Shown: positions 51,420-63,173, counted from the stretch's first letter. The stretch: 64,000 bases of DNA from Apostichopus japonicus (GCF_037975245.1 NC_092563.1:15260094-15324093); one strand, 5' to 3'. Translations and numbers: made by a program. The notes: generated by a model not told the origin, from the letters alone.

Positions 51420-51865
51420 GTATCGCTAACGGTACCACAAGCACTGGAAGAGAAAAGAATCTTAAGGCCAAAGCTAGGGATACACACATCGAGTGTTAGG
51501 GGTTATACCTTTGGCGGGTCTGGAGGAAATCGAATTACGTCAAACCTGCCACACAAGATGAACTATCTGTATAATATGTGTTCTAGTGTTTGAATGTTTC
51601 TTCAAAAAAAAAAAAAAGGCGCAAATTAAATTAAAACAGGGGAATTTACGTTTCATGTAGAAAATGAGAACATCAGCACCACTAACTTATACAAATAGGG
51701 CGAATTTTCCAATTTTTCACAACAAAGGGGGCCCCGTGCCTCTGAGCCTCCCCCTTTTACGCCGCACCTTTGTTTTACAGTAGCAATAGTTACAGTACCT
51801 TGCATGCCGTCGCAGAAAATTTGAAACTGATAGACCATTATTTTTGGTTAAACTTATACGTCTCA
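51420..51865. other. Spacer between composite element and CARD gene
   Basis: Unique AT-rich sequence with a poly-A run near 51606. Nothing coding was recognised. Confidence 0.4.
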
Positions 51866-51871
51866 TTTATT
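51866..51871 (-). terminator. Candidate poly(A) signal of the CARD gene
   Basis: AATAAA on the minus strand, 45 nt beyond the CARD stop codon. Confidence 0.5.
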
Positions 51872-51915
51872 TAAGATATTTACCGTCACCTTTGCCCATT
51901 TTTCTTCGACTTCCT

Positions 51916-52320
51916 TCAAATTCTTGTCCATTCTATAGCGATATGTTTAGATCCTAGAGTGTCTTCCAAGTGTTCCTTCAAAGTAAAGTACGAGTTATCC
52001 CCTTTCCGTTTGATTCGTTTTACAAGTTCAGTTACTTTCTTTATTCTCGTAGTTGATTTTTCAATTTCTTTCCTGTCGTTTTCCGTAAGAATTCCTTTGC
52101 TTTGTAGGTAAACTAAAGCTTCAGCGACCTCCAAGTCATTCGTCAAACACACCAAAGTCTTATCTAATGCTTCTCTGTATTCCTTGGTCATACCTGCCAT
52201 CTTTTGGCGTTGTTCCAGAAACGATACCTGACAACGCAATGAATAGACGGGATAAAATGTTGAAAAGTCGTGTAACATAGTAATAAACACATAGGCAATC
52301 CATCTAGTTGCAGATCCCAT
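51916..52320 (-). CDS. CARD-only protein
   Basis: An open frame of 134 codons. Its last ~90 residues read as one CARD fold: KEYREALDKTLVCLTNDLEV, then EALVYLQSKGILTENDRKEI, then TTRIKKVTELVKRIKRKG and FTLKEHLEDTLGS. The GILTxxDxxEI and LVKxIKRKG motifs are typical of caspase-recruitment domains, which self-associate in apoptosis and innate-immune signalling. The start is uncertain: ATG at 52320 has good context (TCAAAATGG) and adds a hydrophobic stretch (WIAYVFITML), ATG at 52200 (AAAGATGGC) would give just the CARD, and a splice acceptor (GCGTTGTCAG) at 52228 could make this a terminal exon. An AATAAA follows the stop by 45 nt. Death-fold genes are often expanded in marine invertebrates, so the exact orthologue cannot be named. 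Confidence 0.65.
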   Translation of the reverse strand: MGSATRWIAYVFITMLHDFSTFYPVYSLRCQVSFLEQRQKMAGMTKEYREALDKTLVCLTNDLEVAEALVYLQSKGILTENDRKEIEKSTTRIKKVTELVKRIKRKGDNSYFTLKEHLEDTLGSKHIAIEWTRI

Positions 52321-52982
52321 TTTGACTTAAATTGGCAGAATAGACTAAACATACTGTTTGAGCCTATGAGACTGACGACTTTGCTTTAGGCGCCCTACCA
52401 CAGTTAGGGAAGTGTACGTCCGCCGGAAATGTTAACCCTCGTCAAAAGACCATCAATTCAATTATTTTTTCTCATAATATCGTACGGAAAAACATAACAC
52501 ACAGTACAGCAGAAAAATAACATAAGCCTAATATGAAGTACATTACAAACGAGATATAGGCCTACTGTCAAGATGGCATACTACATATACAGTCTTTATC
52601 GATCCGCCCCAAGTGTTTACCTTCAGGAGAAGTGCAAAAAGCAGCAGGAAAACATCTTGTGTGATATGTCTTCAATCATAATCTTTTTCGTTTGTGTGGC
52701 TTGGATGTTGCAGAGCATGAATGGAGATACATGTCGTGCAAACCTTGGGTTGATTAAACTATTTTTATATGATTTAGCAGGTTACGAAAATTATTTAATT
52801 CTGAGAAAGAGGATCTGATAGCAAAAATCTACACGGTCATCATACGGAATATTGATGGTGCCATGTAAGGCCAACTTGTCAGTTATCCAGCGATGGGTAG
52901 CGTTTAGCTAGTGAGAAGTTCTATCTAGAATATTTTGATTTAAAGTGTAAGTCAATAGGGTATTTATAGGGCAAACGATGGT

Positions 52983-53395
52983 CGAGATATGCTTGATTAT
53001 GGTTATTCTCTACTATTTGGTGTAGCTACATCCCAATTATCGAGACTGCAAAGGATCCAGAACACGGCTGCTCGAATCGTCCATAGGGCGAACAGGTTTA
53101 CCACTATCACTCTTCCAGTATACTGGAAGAATTACACCGGTTACCAATAAGCCTCCGTATTGACTACAAAATCCTCATTCTAGCTATTCGTGCCATTAAA
53201 ACTGGTACCCCAATGTACGTTAATTCTCTCTTACATCAGGAAACTAAATGTAGACCAATACTCATATATCAATGTCAACTTCAGGTTCCAATGTCACATA
53301 CAAAATCTTTCGGTGACCGTAGCTTTCTGAATGCTGCACCACGTTTATGGAACTCCCTCCCGGTTGAACTTAGATCTTTGAATTCTATTATTTAA
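52983..53395 (+). pseudogene. 3' end of a non-LTR retrotransposon ORF2 (CR1/L2/Jockey-like), frameshifted
   Basis: The sequence matches the region after the reverse transcriptase of CR1/L2/Jockey-type LINEs: LSRLQRIQNTAARIV, then LEELHRLPISLRIDYKIL in another frame, then SFGDRSFLNAAPRLWNSLPV. A frameshift lies near 53121 and the frame stops at 53393. The 5' part of the LINE is absent. Downstream a GACCTATATAAG motif and a (TTA)n tail at 53510-53525 fit the 3' end of such an element. Confidence 0.85.
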
Positions 53396-54859
53396 TTCAG
53401 GTGCTGTCGTTAAACTTTCCTTTTTTCTCATCTCTATTAGTTTTTGCACATGCAGCACCCGTTAAGCGCACTAAACAACTTTTGTTGGCGTTTGACCTAT
53501 ATAAGACTAGTTATTATTATTATTCTAAATGTACTTTAGTATCATCCGTGCTCCGCGCCGGCCAACATAGTGATGAGCCCTACTTCGCAAAAGCAATTTG
53601 CATAGTTCTGTGTTAAGTTCCACATCTCAGTTTGCACTTTAGGGTGCATCAGTAGCGTCCAGGGGGGGGGTGGGGGGTCCGCCCTAGGTCCCAGTCAGGA
53701 GGGCAGCGCCTGACCACAGCGCAAAAAACTTGCCAAATATAGCACCATTTTCATTTAAGCCACCTACGATGGAACCAAACATTTTCAAAGGTGACACACG
53801 ATCCATCCCTTTAAACCCATCCCATCCCATCGGGCAGTATTTTTTGAAACCGTATTGTTTGTTTACATGGTGCACTACAGAAGTTGACCCTTGGAGCGTA
53901 TATCGTAATTGTCAATATCTTTTGCAGTCGACCTTCGTACCGTAGACACAAACAAGGATATATATATGAAACTTGTATATTACTAGAAATGTAGGTAGGT
54001 GTCTCGTTACAACGCTGTCTATGAGGATATATTGTATATTGGTTGTGGTGGATATTATTGCTCTGACTTAACTTCAAAAAGCTGTTTGCCTGACCGATTG
54101 AAATGATTGTTGGAGCAATAGTTTGATTTAGGAAATCACTTTCATTTGATCCAATCATTCAAAATCATCAATTAATAAAAAGGTTGATTGAATATTGGCC
54201 ACATTCAGAAATTCAACAATTGGATACTTATCGTTCATCAAAATGAATTACATAAACTATAACTTAAGCAACAAGGAGGAGCACAAAACCAATTGTAGGC
54301 TTGAAGCAATCTAGGCCTACTTTACATGTGGGCTTTTATGAAGTAGGTCTATCTCCAAGTGAAACATCCATCCCTTACGAGTACAACCACCCCACCCCGT
54401 TCCTTATATACTGCGCAGCTATGTAGTTCATTGTACAATTTATGAACACAAGACATATAGCAATGTGGCAATTTTCTCAAATATCTCAGAAGCCTAATCT
54501 CAAAGGTTATAAATTGATATTTTAATGTAAGCCTCTGGTAAGGCCAGACTACCCATCTTGATCGTGTAATATTAGGTCTAAAGCTCTTGATGAACAATTG
54601 CTGACAGGTTAGCAATATCTTTATAAAAAGTTATATCGTCCGATCAATAACATATCTGATGTTGTTTAGCAGCGACTTCAATTTCAAAAGGTGAGTAATA
54701 GCTAGTAATATCAATAAGCTTATGCTAAGTTTCAATGTTATCTCCTAATTGTACTTCGATCTGCAGATTTGCAACACCTTGAAAAGTTCAATAATTAACA
54801 CAGACATATAAAAGGGAGATGGTTTTTTGTGTTTGGGCCAATAGAGTGGTTCTATACAC

Positions 54860-56824
54860 CAGGTGCGTATCCAGGGGGGCGTTGGGGGCGCGCGCCCCTC
54901 GGGTAAGGAAAAGAGGAGAGAAAAAAAAGAGTAGAAAAAAGGGAAAAGGAGGGGGAAAAAAAGAAAAGGAGGAGAGGAAGGAAGGGAAAAGAAAAAGAAA
55001 AAAGAGAGAAAGAGGAAAAGAGGAGGGAGTAGAAGATAGCCAAGACCTCGGGAAGAGAAAGAGGAACAGTCATAGTTAAAGCGCTGATCCCTATTATATA
55101 CACATGGTAGCCAGTGACAGATCGAAGATTACGGAGGGGGTGTGGCCTCACACTACCCCTTACACCGACAACTCCATTTTTGACGTTTCCATTTTTCCTC
55201 TCTCACTAATGTATCTATATAAATACAATATATGGTCTATCATAACGCGTGTGTGTGTATGGACGCCTTAAACAATTGTACAATTGTGCTATATGGACCC
55301 AACTGTGGCTGGTCTTGAACTCGACCGAGTCGTCGGGGTACATGACGCATTTCGGGAAGGGGCGACCGCCCCCCCCCCCCGAGCAAATTTTCTTTATGAC
55401 ATCGCTAGTAATTTCAAAATAGACAATGCTTAGATGCAACTTACAAGGCCTGGGAAGTGTCATTTCCAGCGATCTGGGAGGCATTTTCGGCCAAATTTTT
55501 CTTGTACGCTTCGCGCCAACTCATGGTGGCGCTTCGCTTAGATAGTTTGCCTACAGGCTTCGCCCCTCCCTTGGCAATTACTCGCTACACGCCTGTTCGA
55601 ATTTGTAAAGCAAAGAGCAGATACAACATCAAATCAGTGAGCATTGAAATGCATGTTCCACGATGAACAGCCTCAAAAACTGTCTATGTGTGTAGTCAAA
55701 GGCGTAGGAGCCCAATTGAATTTGGGGGCTGTGATGACTTGCCCGAAAAAAAAGCCAAAATTTTTCGCGCGCGAAGCGCGCGTTCAACATATCAGTGCCA
55801 ATATCATATAAGCAAACATCAGTCATTACAGTGCATGGCATCGTGTACCTTACGGTCCGTCAAAGTTGCACAGTATACCGCTGGATGCTATGTAAACAAC
55901 GAATTGTCCTATGTAGATGGAGAAAAATCATACAGATCCATTTATGTCAAAACTCTCTTTTACAGTAGTTATGTCGGCCAAGCTTACAACTTTATTTTAA
56001 TTACCAAGGAGATCATTTTTAAGCTATTCATTACTATTTATTTTTCTGTCAGTAGGTGCCCGAAAAAGATGGGGAAAACTTTGGTTGCGGGGGGGGGGGG
56101 AAGGGGGGCTGCAGCCACCGCCTCCTACGGGACCTACGCCTATGAGTGTAGTGTTCGGTTTCGATAATTCCTGATATCGGAAATATCTGCTATTTTTCAT
56201 TTCCTTCAACCAAGTTTTATAATAGCCATTATAAGAGGTTGCAATATTTCTACACCAAGAAATTAACTGTCTCTGAATTTTCCAAAATTTCCTCACCAAC
56301 ATTCTTCATCATACTTTCCTCTACTCGTGCAACTTTGACCTGTCTGTTTGGGGTTCAAGGAGGTTTTTCTATATTGCTTGTCCATAGATTGAATTTTGTG
56401 CAACATTATTGGTATGTTTTCAAGTGATTTTATTCACGAGAAATGTGAATTTTTAAATTCTCAACAAATAATGGGCTTAAAACCTTCAAAAGTGGGGCTT
56501 TCGGATATTGTGGGCCGTGACGTAGAATCACCTACAAAAGCAATCATCCATAGGACATGCAATGAAGTCGAACATGATGTGTGACTGGTGACAATCTTCA
56601 AAAAGGTTATGGATGGAAAAAAAAAACTTTTGGGAAATACTTGGTTCTCAGGCAAAAGTCTACATCTGGTTGCTCATTTTCAAGCCCGAGAAGTGCTATT
56701 TCCGGTGATCTGGGGGGTATCAAAACCAGAAATTTTCTTGCACGCTGCGCGCCAACTGATGGTGGCGCTCCGCTTAGATAGTAATTCGCGCCCCCCGGGT
56801 TAGAAAATCCTGGATACGCGCCTG
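54860..56824 (+). mobile_element. Composite DNA transposon X, copy B (1.97 kb)
   Basis: Same terminal repeats (CAGGTGCGTATCCAGG and CCTGGATACGCGCCTG) and same internal order as 49228-51419. It contains the intact nested element Y (55697-56144) but lacks the 377-bp MITE. A hairpin CGCGCGC-GAA-GCGCGCG lies at 55766-55782. Small open frames inside come from the repeat and encode nothing recognisable. Confidence 0.85.
55697..56144 (+). mobile_element. Nested hAT-like element Y (448 bp)
   Basis: The ends CAAAGGCGTAGG and CCTACGCCTATG are inverted repeats with one mismatch. The flanks are TGTGTAGT (55689-55696) and AGTGTAGT (56145-56152). In composite copy A the same right flank is TGTGTAGT (50753-50760), so the original 8-bp duplication was TGTGTAGT. 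Copy A has lost the left end by a small deletion near 50090. Confidence 0.8.
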
Positions 56825-59332
56825 TATAGTAACACTGGTTGAGCAGATTTTCACTTGGGATGACAACTAACCGTTTACTTCCAACGTGGTTTTGCGAAAT
56901 GGTCAATACCAGGGTCAAATCTGACAGTGTGACAAACACTTCCCGCAGAGGGAAGATTAACTTCTTCCTATATTCGCCAAGATCGTTTTTGTGTCTAGGG
57001 ATCTACAAAGTATCGCTACCACTTCTATGGTCAACCTATACTGGCGGAATTTGTGTCCAGCTAGGTCAATTGAACAAGTAGTTGATATTTTCCTATATTC
57101 ACTTTGCATATAGCCAAATATAAATGGCTGTACTGAACAGGTCAGTCGGTCTGTTTTGACTAGGTCAGTCTTTTGTTTATCTATGAATGGACTAGTCGTG
57201 GAGAGATTCTTTTATCTGGAGTTCGAAGTTTATCGTTTTTGTTTTATTACAAAGAATCCTACAGTTATGTCTCTCTTTGTGGTTTGCGTGCGTAATATAT
57301 TTAACTGTTGTGATAAAATCGTATGGTCTTCGGGATTGTCGATGTGGTCACTTTTGTTATGGTTACTTTAGTTGTCCGTTCGGTCAGTTTTATCTTTGAC
57401 CTTGTTCTTTGATCTCTGTTTTTTTTTTCTCTCCTTATTTGGAACAGACGTTATACTCAGTATGATAACATATAGAGCATGCATTTCCTATCTGGGGCGT
57501 TCTCAGTGTATGCATAGTTAGTTGTATTCAGTTTCAGTTAAAGTTAGAGTTTGACTTGAAGTTAGAGTTGCAGTTTAGGAATAACTTTTACTGGCCCTAG
57601 AACGTTGAATGGAGCCCGAGAGATATATTTGGTGTAAAAGTTGTTCGCCATGTAGCCATAAACCTTTCGCGGTTATGAAATCGTAGTTAGCAGTTATCAC
57701 TTTATCTTTTTAAATTGGAACCCGCTCCGTTTCCGTGCTTAAATTGGGTACCCAATAATTCATAAATTCAGCCTTACCCTAGGCATCTAGGCTAGGCCAC
57801 TATGCCACGCAAAGAAAGTAACACTGGCTAGGCTTAAGAATTGGTGCAAATCTAGCGGATACCATCTGTGCACAATAAAAGTTTGTTGAAGTTTCATACA
57901 AACTGTAGTCACAGTGCCTCAGGAGTTGAGCTAATGTATCATTCATGCGCTAGTATTACAGCTATTCGTTATTTTCCATAGTCCTACCTTTTCACTCTGA
58001 GAATAACAATGTGTCCATTTCAGGACTGACGTCGCATTTGCTATCCTGTACCATCCGGCGGGTCCTTAAGTGCGTGGTTCAATGTGTGATTTCTGTGGTA
58101 ATCGAATGTCCCTTCAATAACGACTATTTTGACTTTGGAACGCACAGTTTCTGTCAATTTAATTAAGTTATATACCCAGCAACGCTCTTTCTTGGTCGAG
58201 ACGAATGCGATTGGTGCAAACGATTTGCAGATTAAATTTTCCATAAGCTTTACAACCGTGTAAAAATTCTGCCGAATGGATCAGTAGTTTGATCGGACTC
58301 GCCGGTTTTTTGTTACGAAAATCAAGTGACAGATCGCCAATTGACATGCGCAGTCGGCAACAAAACTCACGTGACCAAGGTCTTAGAATTTCGTTTTGTG
58401 TTTATTTAAGTAACTGAAATGCTTTGATAGATGTAAGAATAGTTTGCACATATAATTACAAAGTAGACAAACAAAAGAACATTATTTGTCGATTGGAATA
58501 GATGTATTCTCCGTGTTTCAATCATAATTAAGTGATATAAAAGACTAACGAAGCGATGATCACTTTACATAAATCTTAAAAGTAACACCAAAAGTGAAAA
58601 CGATTCCATAGCTTCAATGGACGCAGAATCAGATGTTTGTATGGCAGGCTTAATACGTGAATATATACGGCATATCTTTTTAGAGGAAATATAAGAACCA
58701 GAAAGCAAGCCAAACGGTTGACTGATTTCTTGCTGCACGTTTCTTCTTGGCAATTGATGACAAGTTTCTTGCACCAATTTAAATGTACATACCAGGGTTG
58801 CTGTCGATTCCCGCACATCCGAGTTCATGGCACCCTGAGTGCATTATAGCTATGAACTATTCACTTTATCTCGATATCACACACCGAATTCTCCCCTCTG
58901 TCCTCACCCTTCAACTCACCTCGCTGCCCACGCCATCGCGAATGCAAAGAAATCCAGCTGAATGATCCAGCAATTCTATGAAGTGCATCATTAATTGAGA
59001 AAAAGTAGGGATGGAAACTTGATCTTGCCTTACCCCCACTTTGACCTTTGCCTATACCTGATTCTTCCAATAAAGAGATGCCCACATCCTACCACTACTT
59101 GAAGCTTACAAAATGACTGACGCAATATCTTTCATATCCTGTCACTTGAAAACAGTGGTTTTCAACCGTTCCCGTTGCATTACCCCTCCCAGGAATATGG
59201 AATTGCTGAATTATCCAAACCCGAACAACAATCAACAAGCAACAATAACCTCATGTGAGACAAGTACTGCACTATTCAACACATTTAAATTTACATGAAT
59301 TCTACACCACCACAATTCGAAGATCTCACGTT
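56825..59332. other. Non-coding stretch between elements
   Basis: AT-rich, with short repeats of TTAGAGTT near 57545-57575. Open frames are short and unrecognised. Confidence 0.4.
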
Positions 59333-60760
59333 CAGTGGGACGGCTGATGTTGGATAGATGACAGCAGCTTGCTTGGTCGAGGTGCAGTGTCATTGAAGGC
59401 GCAGCGGAGGTCATACTGGGCATCGGGCGGTTCCGTGATTTAGTCTTCAGAAAGGCAGAGAAGGCCGTTCTCACATCGATATATGGAGCCAAAACGCAGC
59501 AGCATCTTCATGGCATCGCTGTAAAGTTTTGGATATGAATCATTCTTTCGGATCCAGGATTGGGGGGGGGGCAGTGTTTCTGTGTTAAAGACGAACGCCT
59601 ACCTAAAGAAAGAGAGAAGCTCCGTCTGGCGGTTGTCATCGTCTTCCGGAATGAACGTGACTTGGTCCAAGAATTACCTGGTGTTCAGTGGTCATCTAGG
59701 CCGGGAAGTATCTCTCGAACTCATTTACCAGGGCAGACATGTGGTCGATAAATACGACTTTCACCGCCTCGGGCTCGTTTCATCCAAGACGAGAGATATT
59801 TTCCAACATGGCGGTGTTGCCGTTCGCTAGTTTTCTGTGCCAGTTTGTCATCTTACTGGTAAATGCTCGAATCTTATCAATGACATCGAAAACAAAATTG
59901 TCCTTCCCTTGCAGGGCTTTGTTGAGGTAGTTCAACTGTCCAAAGATATCTGCCAAAATAAGCAACTTTCATCTTGTAGACTGGTTCTCTCCATTGAATG
60001 AGTAAACCTGCCTTCCCCTGCATATCGTAAATCAGTTCGATTTCTTCAGTCAAATCGAACACTATCCGAAGTACGCCTACCGCGAGAGCGCCAGCGAACG
60101 TCCGTAGAATGGAGAATACCTTTTATGCTCAGAATACCATTCATTGCACAGTTTATTGAACAATCGCGTATTTAGGAGAGGGACGGGTGGACCACGACTT
60201 CAATATAGTTCGAAACTCCGGGGAGGGGTGGTGGTGTGTTTTCACAAAGTTCACCCGTTTGGACGCTCGTCTTCATCGTTTCCAAAAGCGGTCCATCGAG
60301 TGTTTCCCCGCCAAAGCTTGTCGATATGTTATACAATGTTCAAAAAGCTCATGCGGGGCTTTCGTGATGACAATATATGAAAAACCTGACTGTGAGCCTA
60401 GCATCGCTGTTTTGCAATCTGTGCAAACGCCGCAAACTTGATCCCAACTCAGTCTTTCTTCCTCCAAAAATATGGACAGTTTCTCCATAACATCTTCACC
60501 GTTGGTGGTCAAATCCAACATACTGCATGTGAGAAATTCTTCTTTGATTTCTCCATCCTTCAAACAGCGTACACATACTATAACAGAGCGCATGATGAAA
60601 CATCGGAGGACTCGTCAATTTGTATGCTGAACGTCCCAGCTTTGTTAATCTGCTCCACGACTTTGGTCCTTGATATCATTCGACATGTCAGTGATTCGGT
60701 GCTGAACTGTGTTGTCCGAAAGTGCTACATGGCGTAGTTTCTCGACATATTTCAATGGGG
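59333..60760 (-). pseudogene. hAT-superfamily transposase, degenerate (ZBED5/SCAND3-like lineage)
   Basis: Minus-strand fragments in the order of a hAT transposase: VALSDNTVQHRITDMSNDIK (about 60700-60750), a FSIQIDESSD-like block with stops, DGEIKEEFLTCSML and LSWDQVCGVCTDCKTAMLGS (60273-60593), a post-insertion SLNTRLFNKLCNE, LADIFGQLNYLNKALQGKDN and GNTAMLENIS (59780-59965), and a C-terminal dimerisation remnant (KMLLRFGSIYRCENG, near 59500). Several stops and frame changes interrupt it, a ~60-bp foreign segment at 60175-60236 splits it, and the N-terminal zinc-finger part is missing. It cannot be active, but it could belong to a family that once moved the non-coding hAT elements nearby. 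Confidence 0.88.
60175..60236. repeat. 62-bp inverted-repeat arm, left
   Basis: Nearly the reverse complement of 61254-61315 (about 58 of 62 positions by eye). Shared core: GTTCGAAACTCCGGGGAGGG. This copy interrupts the hAT transposase pseudogene. Confidence 0.85.
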
Positions 60761-61529
60761 GAGGGGGGAAGTAGTTCGAGTGCGAAGGGGGGGGGGAGTT
60801 TCGCACGCAATGTTGGTACTTTCGCAATATGCCCAATTCCCAAAGACTTGTATCCATGGTAATGGTACTGTTATGAATGTTTCTTTACCAAAATTGAACA
60901 GTTTATTCCTGAGTTCCATCCGCTAATTTGTTGATAGGAGTAGTCCAACTAAAAATATGAACTTGATATATTGTAGAGAAAGTTACTACACTCTTAGCTG
61001 GTAATCTTGTGTGCTCTGTTCTCATACTGTTTACAGTACATAAATGTATCGTTCACACTTTGTCTTCAGAAGTCTATTTAATTCATTAAAACTGGATCAG
61101 ATTTTTCTTTCAGTAAAATTTGCTAGTTGCCGAATCAACTTAGAATTTGGATAAAATTAAAACTTAAATTTTTGAGGGAGCTGTCGTTGCGTTGGTGATG
61201 ACGTTTTCCGGAAATGGGACAAACATATACAGTAGATGTGTCCGGTAAAGTATCACCACCACCCCTCCCCGGAGTTTCGAACTTTATTGACGTCGTGGTC
61301 AACCCGTCCCTCCCCTTTCATGGTTCAAAAGATTGTCGAGGTTTGGCCATAGTATGAAATTGATGGCTAGAATGCCAACGCCCCCCCCCCCCCCCCTCCA
61401 ACCGTTTGATATTTTAGACTTTATTATTTCTGCTTGGTTCCTTGCCACATGCATATATGATTCTACATATGATAGAATGATGGAAGTTGAATATATAGTA
61501 TATAGCGTCAAGAACGAATTAGTTTGCGT
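60761..61529. other. Non-coding stretch upstream of the transposase
   Basis: Expected to hold the transposase N-terminus, but nothing recognisable remains. It contains the right inverted-repeat arm and a poly-C tract near 61380. Confidence 0.4.
61254..61315. repeat. 62-bp inverted-repeat arm, right
   Basis: Partner of 60175-60236, outside the transposase coding region, about 1 kb away. Confidence 0.85.
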
Positions 61530-61700
61530 CAGTGGCGTAGCCATATACATTCATGGGCCCTGGTTCAAAGGTGAGAGCGAGATTCTGCTCAACAACACTG
61601 CAAAGCAGCACATTTTTGAATCGGTCAAGATTGGTATGACATTGTGGGGCGGACACTCTGACCGCTTGACCACACCCTCGCCAAAACAGCAATGATTTAT
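61530..61700. repeat. hAT-like end, CAGTGGCGTAGCC
   Basis: Same 13-bp start as 48620, preceded by the same ..CGT. No opposite end was found. The right border is arbitrary. Confidence 0.4.
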
Positions 61701-61912
61701 AAAAAGGTGTGCTTGCTAGACTATGTTGTGTATCAGGGATTGGTCGTATCATTTGACAAGAAACTTATATTTGGTGAGGGGTCGTACCTCTACAGATAGC
61801 AAAAGATTGCCATCTTAAAATAATCCCAAACGAAATGCATATCACACTTTGTGTATGAATTTCTTGTACGACAAAATTGTTACATTGTATCTGCAGTTTA
61901 CACTAGTTTGAT

Positions 61913-62002
61913 CAGGGAGTTGCTATGGTTCCATAACAACTCCCTGGTTTGATACACAAAACAGTCCCTTAAATCAGGGAGTTGTTATGGAACAACTCCC
62001 TG
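61913..62002. repeat. Two related palindromes
   Basis: 61913-61928 pairs with 61931-61946 (CAGGGAGTTGCTATGG against CCATAACAACTCCCTG, one mismatch, 2-nt loop). 61975-61986 pairs perfectly with 61991-62002 (CAGGGAGTTGTT, loop ATGG). Both share the CAGGGAGTTGNTATGG core, as if they were ends of a small fold-back element. Confidence 0.85.
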
Positions 62003-62198
62003 CTTAAATACATGGAGTTACATTTTTCTTTAGATGACAGGCACACTTTGAAGGATGTTTTCATCAGGTATATCATTTCATTGCTGTTGTAAGATATCAG
62101 AAATCTTATAGGTATGAATCCCCACACTTATGTCGTGAAAATTTGAAATCTTTTTAATATTCCAGTAGTTGATAAATTTCTATTTTACACTTCTAATT

Positions 62199-63173
62199 AT
62201 GCAGAGTCAACAGAGACATTTCAGGCTCGGAAACTATCCATTGACAAATAAAGAAGCTATTTCGTTCCTTTCTGATGATTTGGAGATGCCGGATTTTCAA
62301 GTCAAGATGCAACAACATAAATTAAATACTTTGAATAACATATTGGGGCGTTTCAAACGCATTGTACCAGGTGGTAACGTTTCCGTCTTGACAGAAAATA
62401 ATGATAATTACGTACAAGATGAAAGGCAGTTTCTTGTGAAAGTTAAAAACGACATTTTATCCCACCGGGGCGGACACTGTTTTTGGTTTTCCAGTTTCTT
62501 GTCCGCACTACTTGCCCACATTGGATATAAGGTCGGACTTGTTGGTGCGAACGATCGATCGCTAGATTCAATATATAACGTCCATGCGGCAATCATCGTA
62601 TTCGATTGACTGTACCCTGGTAGTAAACATTTACTAGAAGCTAGCCCTACCTATCCAATCTTTGAAGCAGTACGCCTACCTCTCAAGGGTGAGGAAGACG
62701 TCTATTTGAGCCGATATGGCGGTAGAAAGCACAAATTCGTTAACGCTGGAGGTGACATTATAAAATACTGCCACTTATTAGAGAAAGGCGAGCGACCGAG
62801 AACAGATTGGAGTGACGTAATAAGTGAACACGACGGACTTTGGGAAGTCGATATGGAGTACCATACGGCTAGCTGTATACCATTGTCATATATCACAGAA
62901 AACGCGTTCCTCGTTACTGCCTTTCCAACTATTATATCATTTAATCATCGCAACCTTTTCTTGAGAGGTTTTTCTCAAGGTAAATGGGTTTTGATCTTCA
63001 ATCAAAGAGTCACTCTGAGAGATGAAAAAGGTTTCCTTTTGGAGAAACTACGTGCTTCCTCATCTTCCGATGTTGTGAATTTTGTCACCACATATTTTCC
63101 ACAGTTTTCACCGGAAGAGATTGAGAAAGGCTGGGATAAAAAGCAAGCATTTGATTTATCTTGTCGATGGTGA
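62199..63173 (+). CDS. Arylamine N-acetyltransferase-like protein, one in-frame TGA
   Basis: Arylamine N-acetyltransferases move acetyl from acetyl-CoA to amines through a Cys-His-Asp triad. The frame from ATG 62199 is open to TGA 63171 except for one TGA at 62607-62609 (codon 137). Visible motifs: HRGGHCFWFSSFLSALLAHI with the catalytic Cys at codon 94, NVHAAIIVFD with the His at codon 129, then after the TGA LYPGSKHLLEASPTYPIFEA, where the family normally has an Asp-Val-Gly element; here the Asp position is Glu. The C-terminal part includes FNHRNLFLRGFSQGKWVLIF. A putative acceptor (TTCTAATTATGCAG) overlaps the ATG, so an upstream exon is possible. At 324 codons it is somewhat longer than typical NATs. 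The TGA may be a recent nonsense mutation, a sequencing error, or recoding; no other damage is seen. Confidence 0.75.

Noticed and set aside
55688-56167. 159-codon open frame on the plus strand
   Set aside because: Lies within nested element Y, has no transposase motif, and is broken in the other copy.
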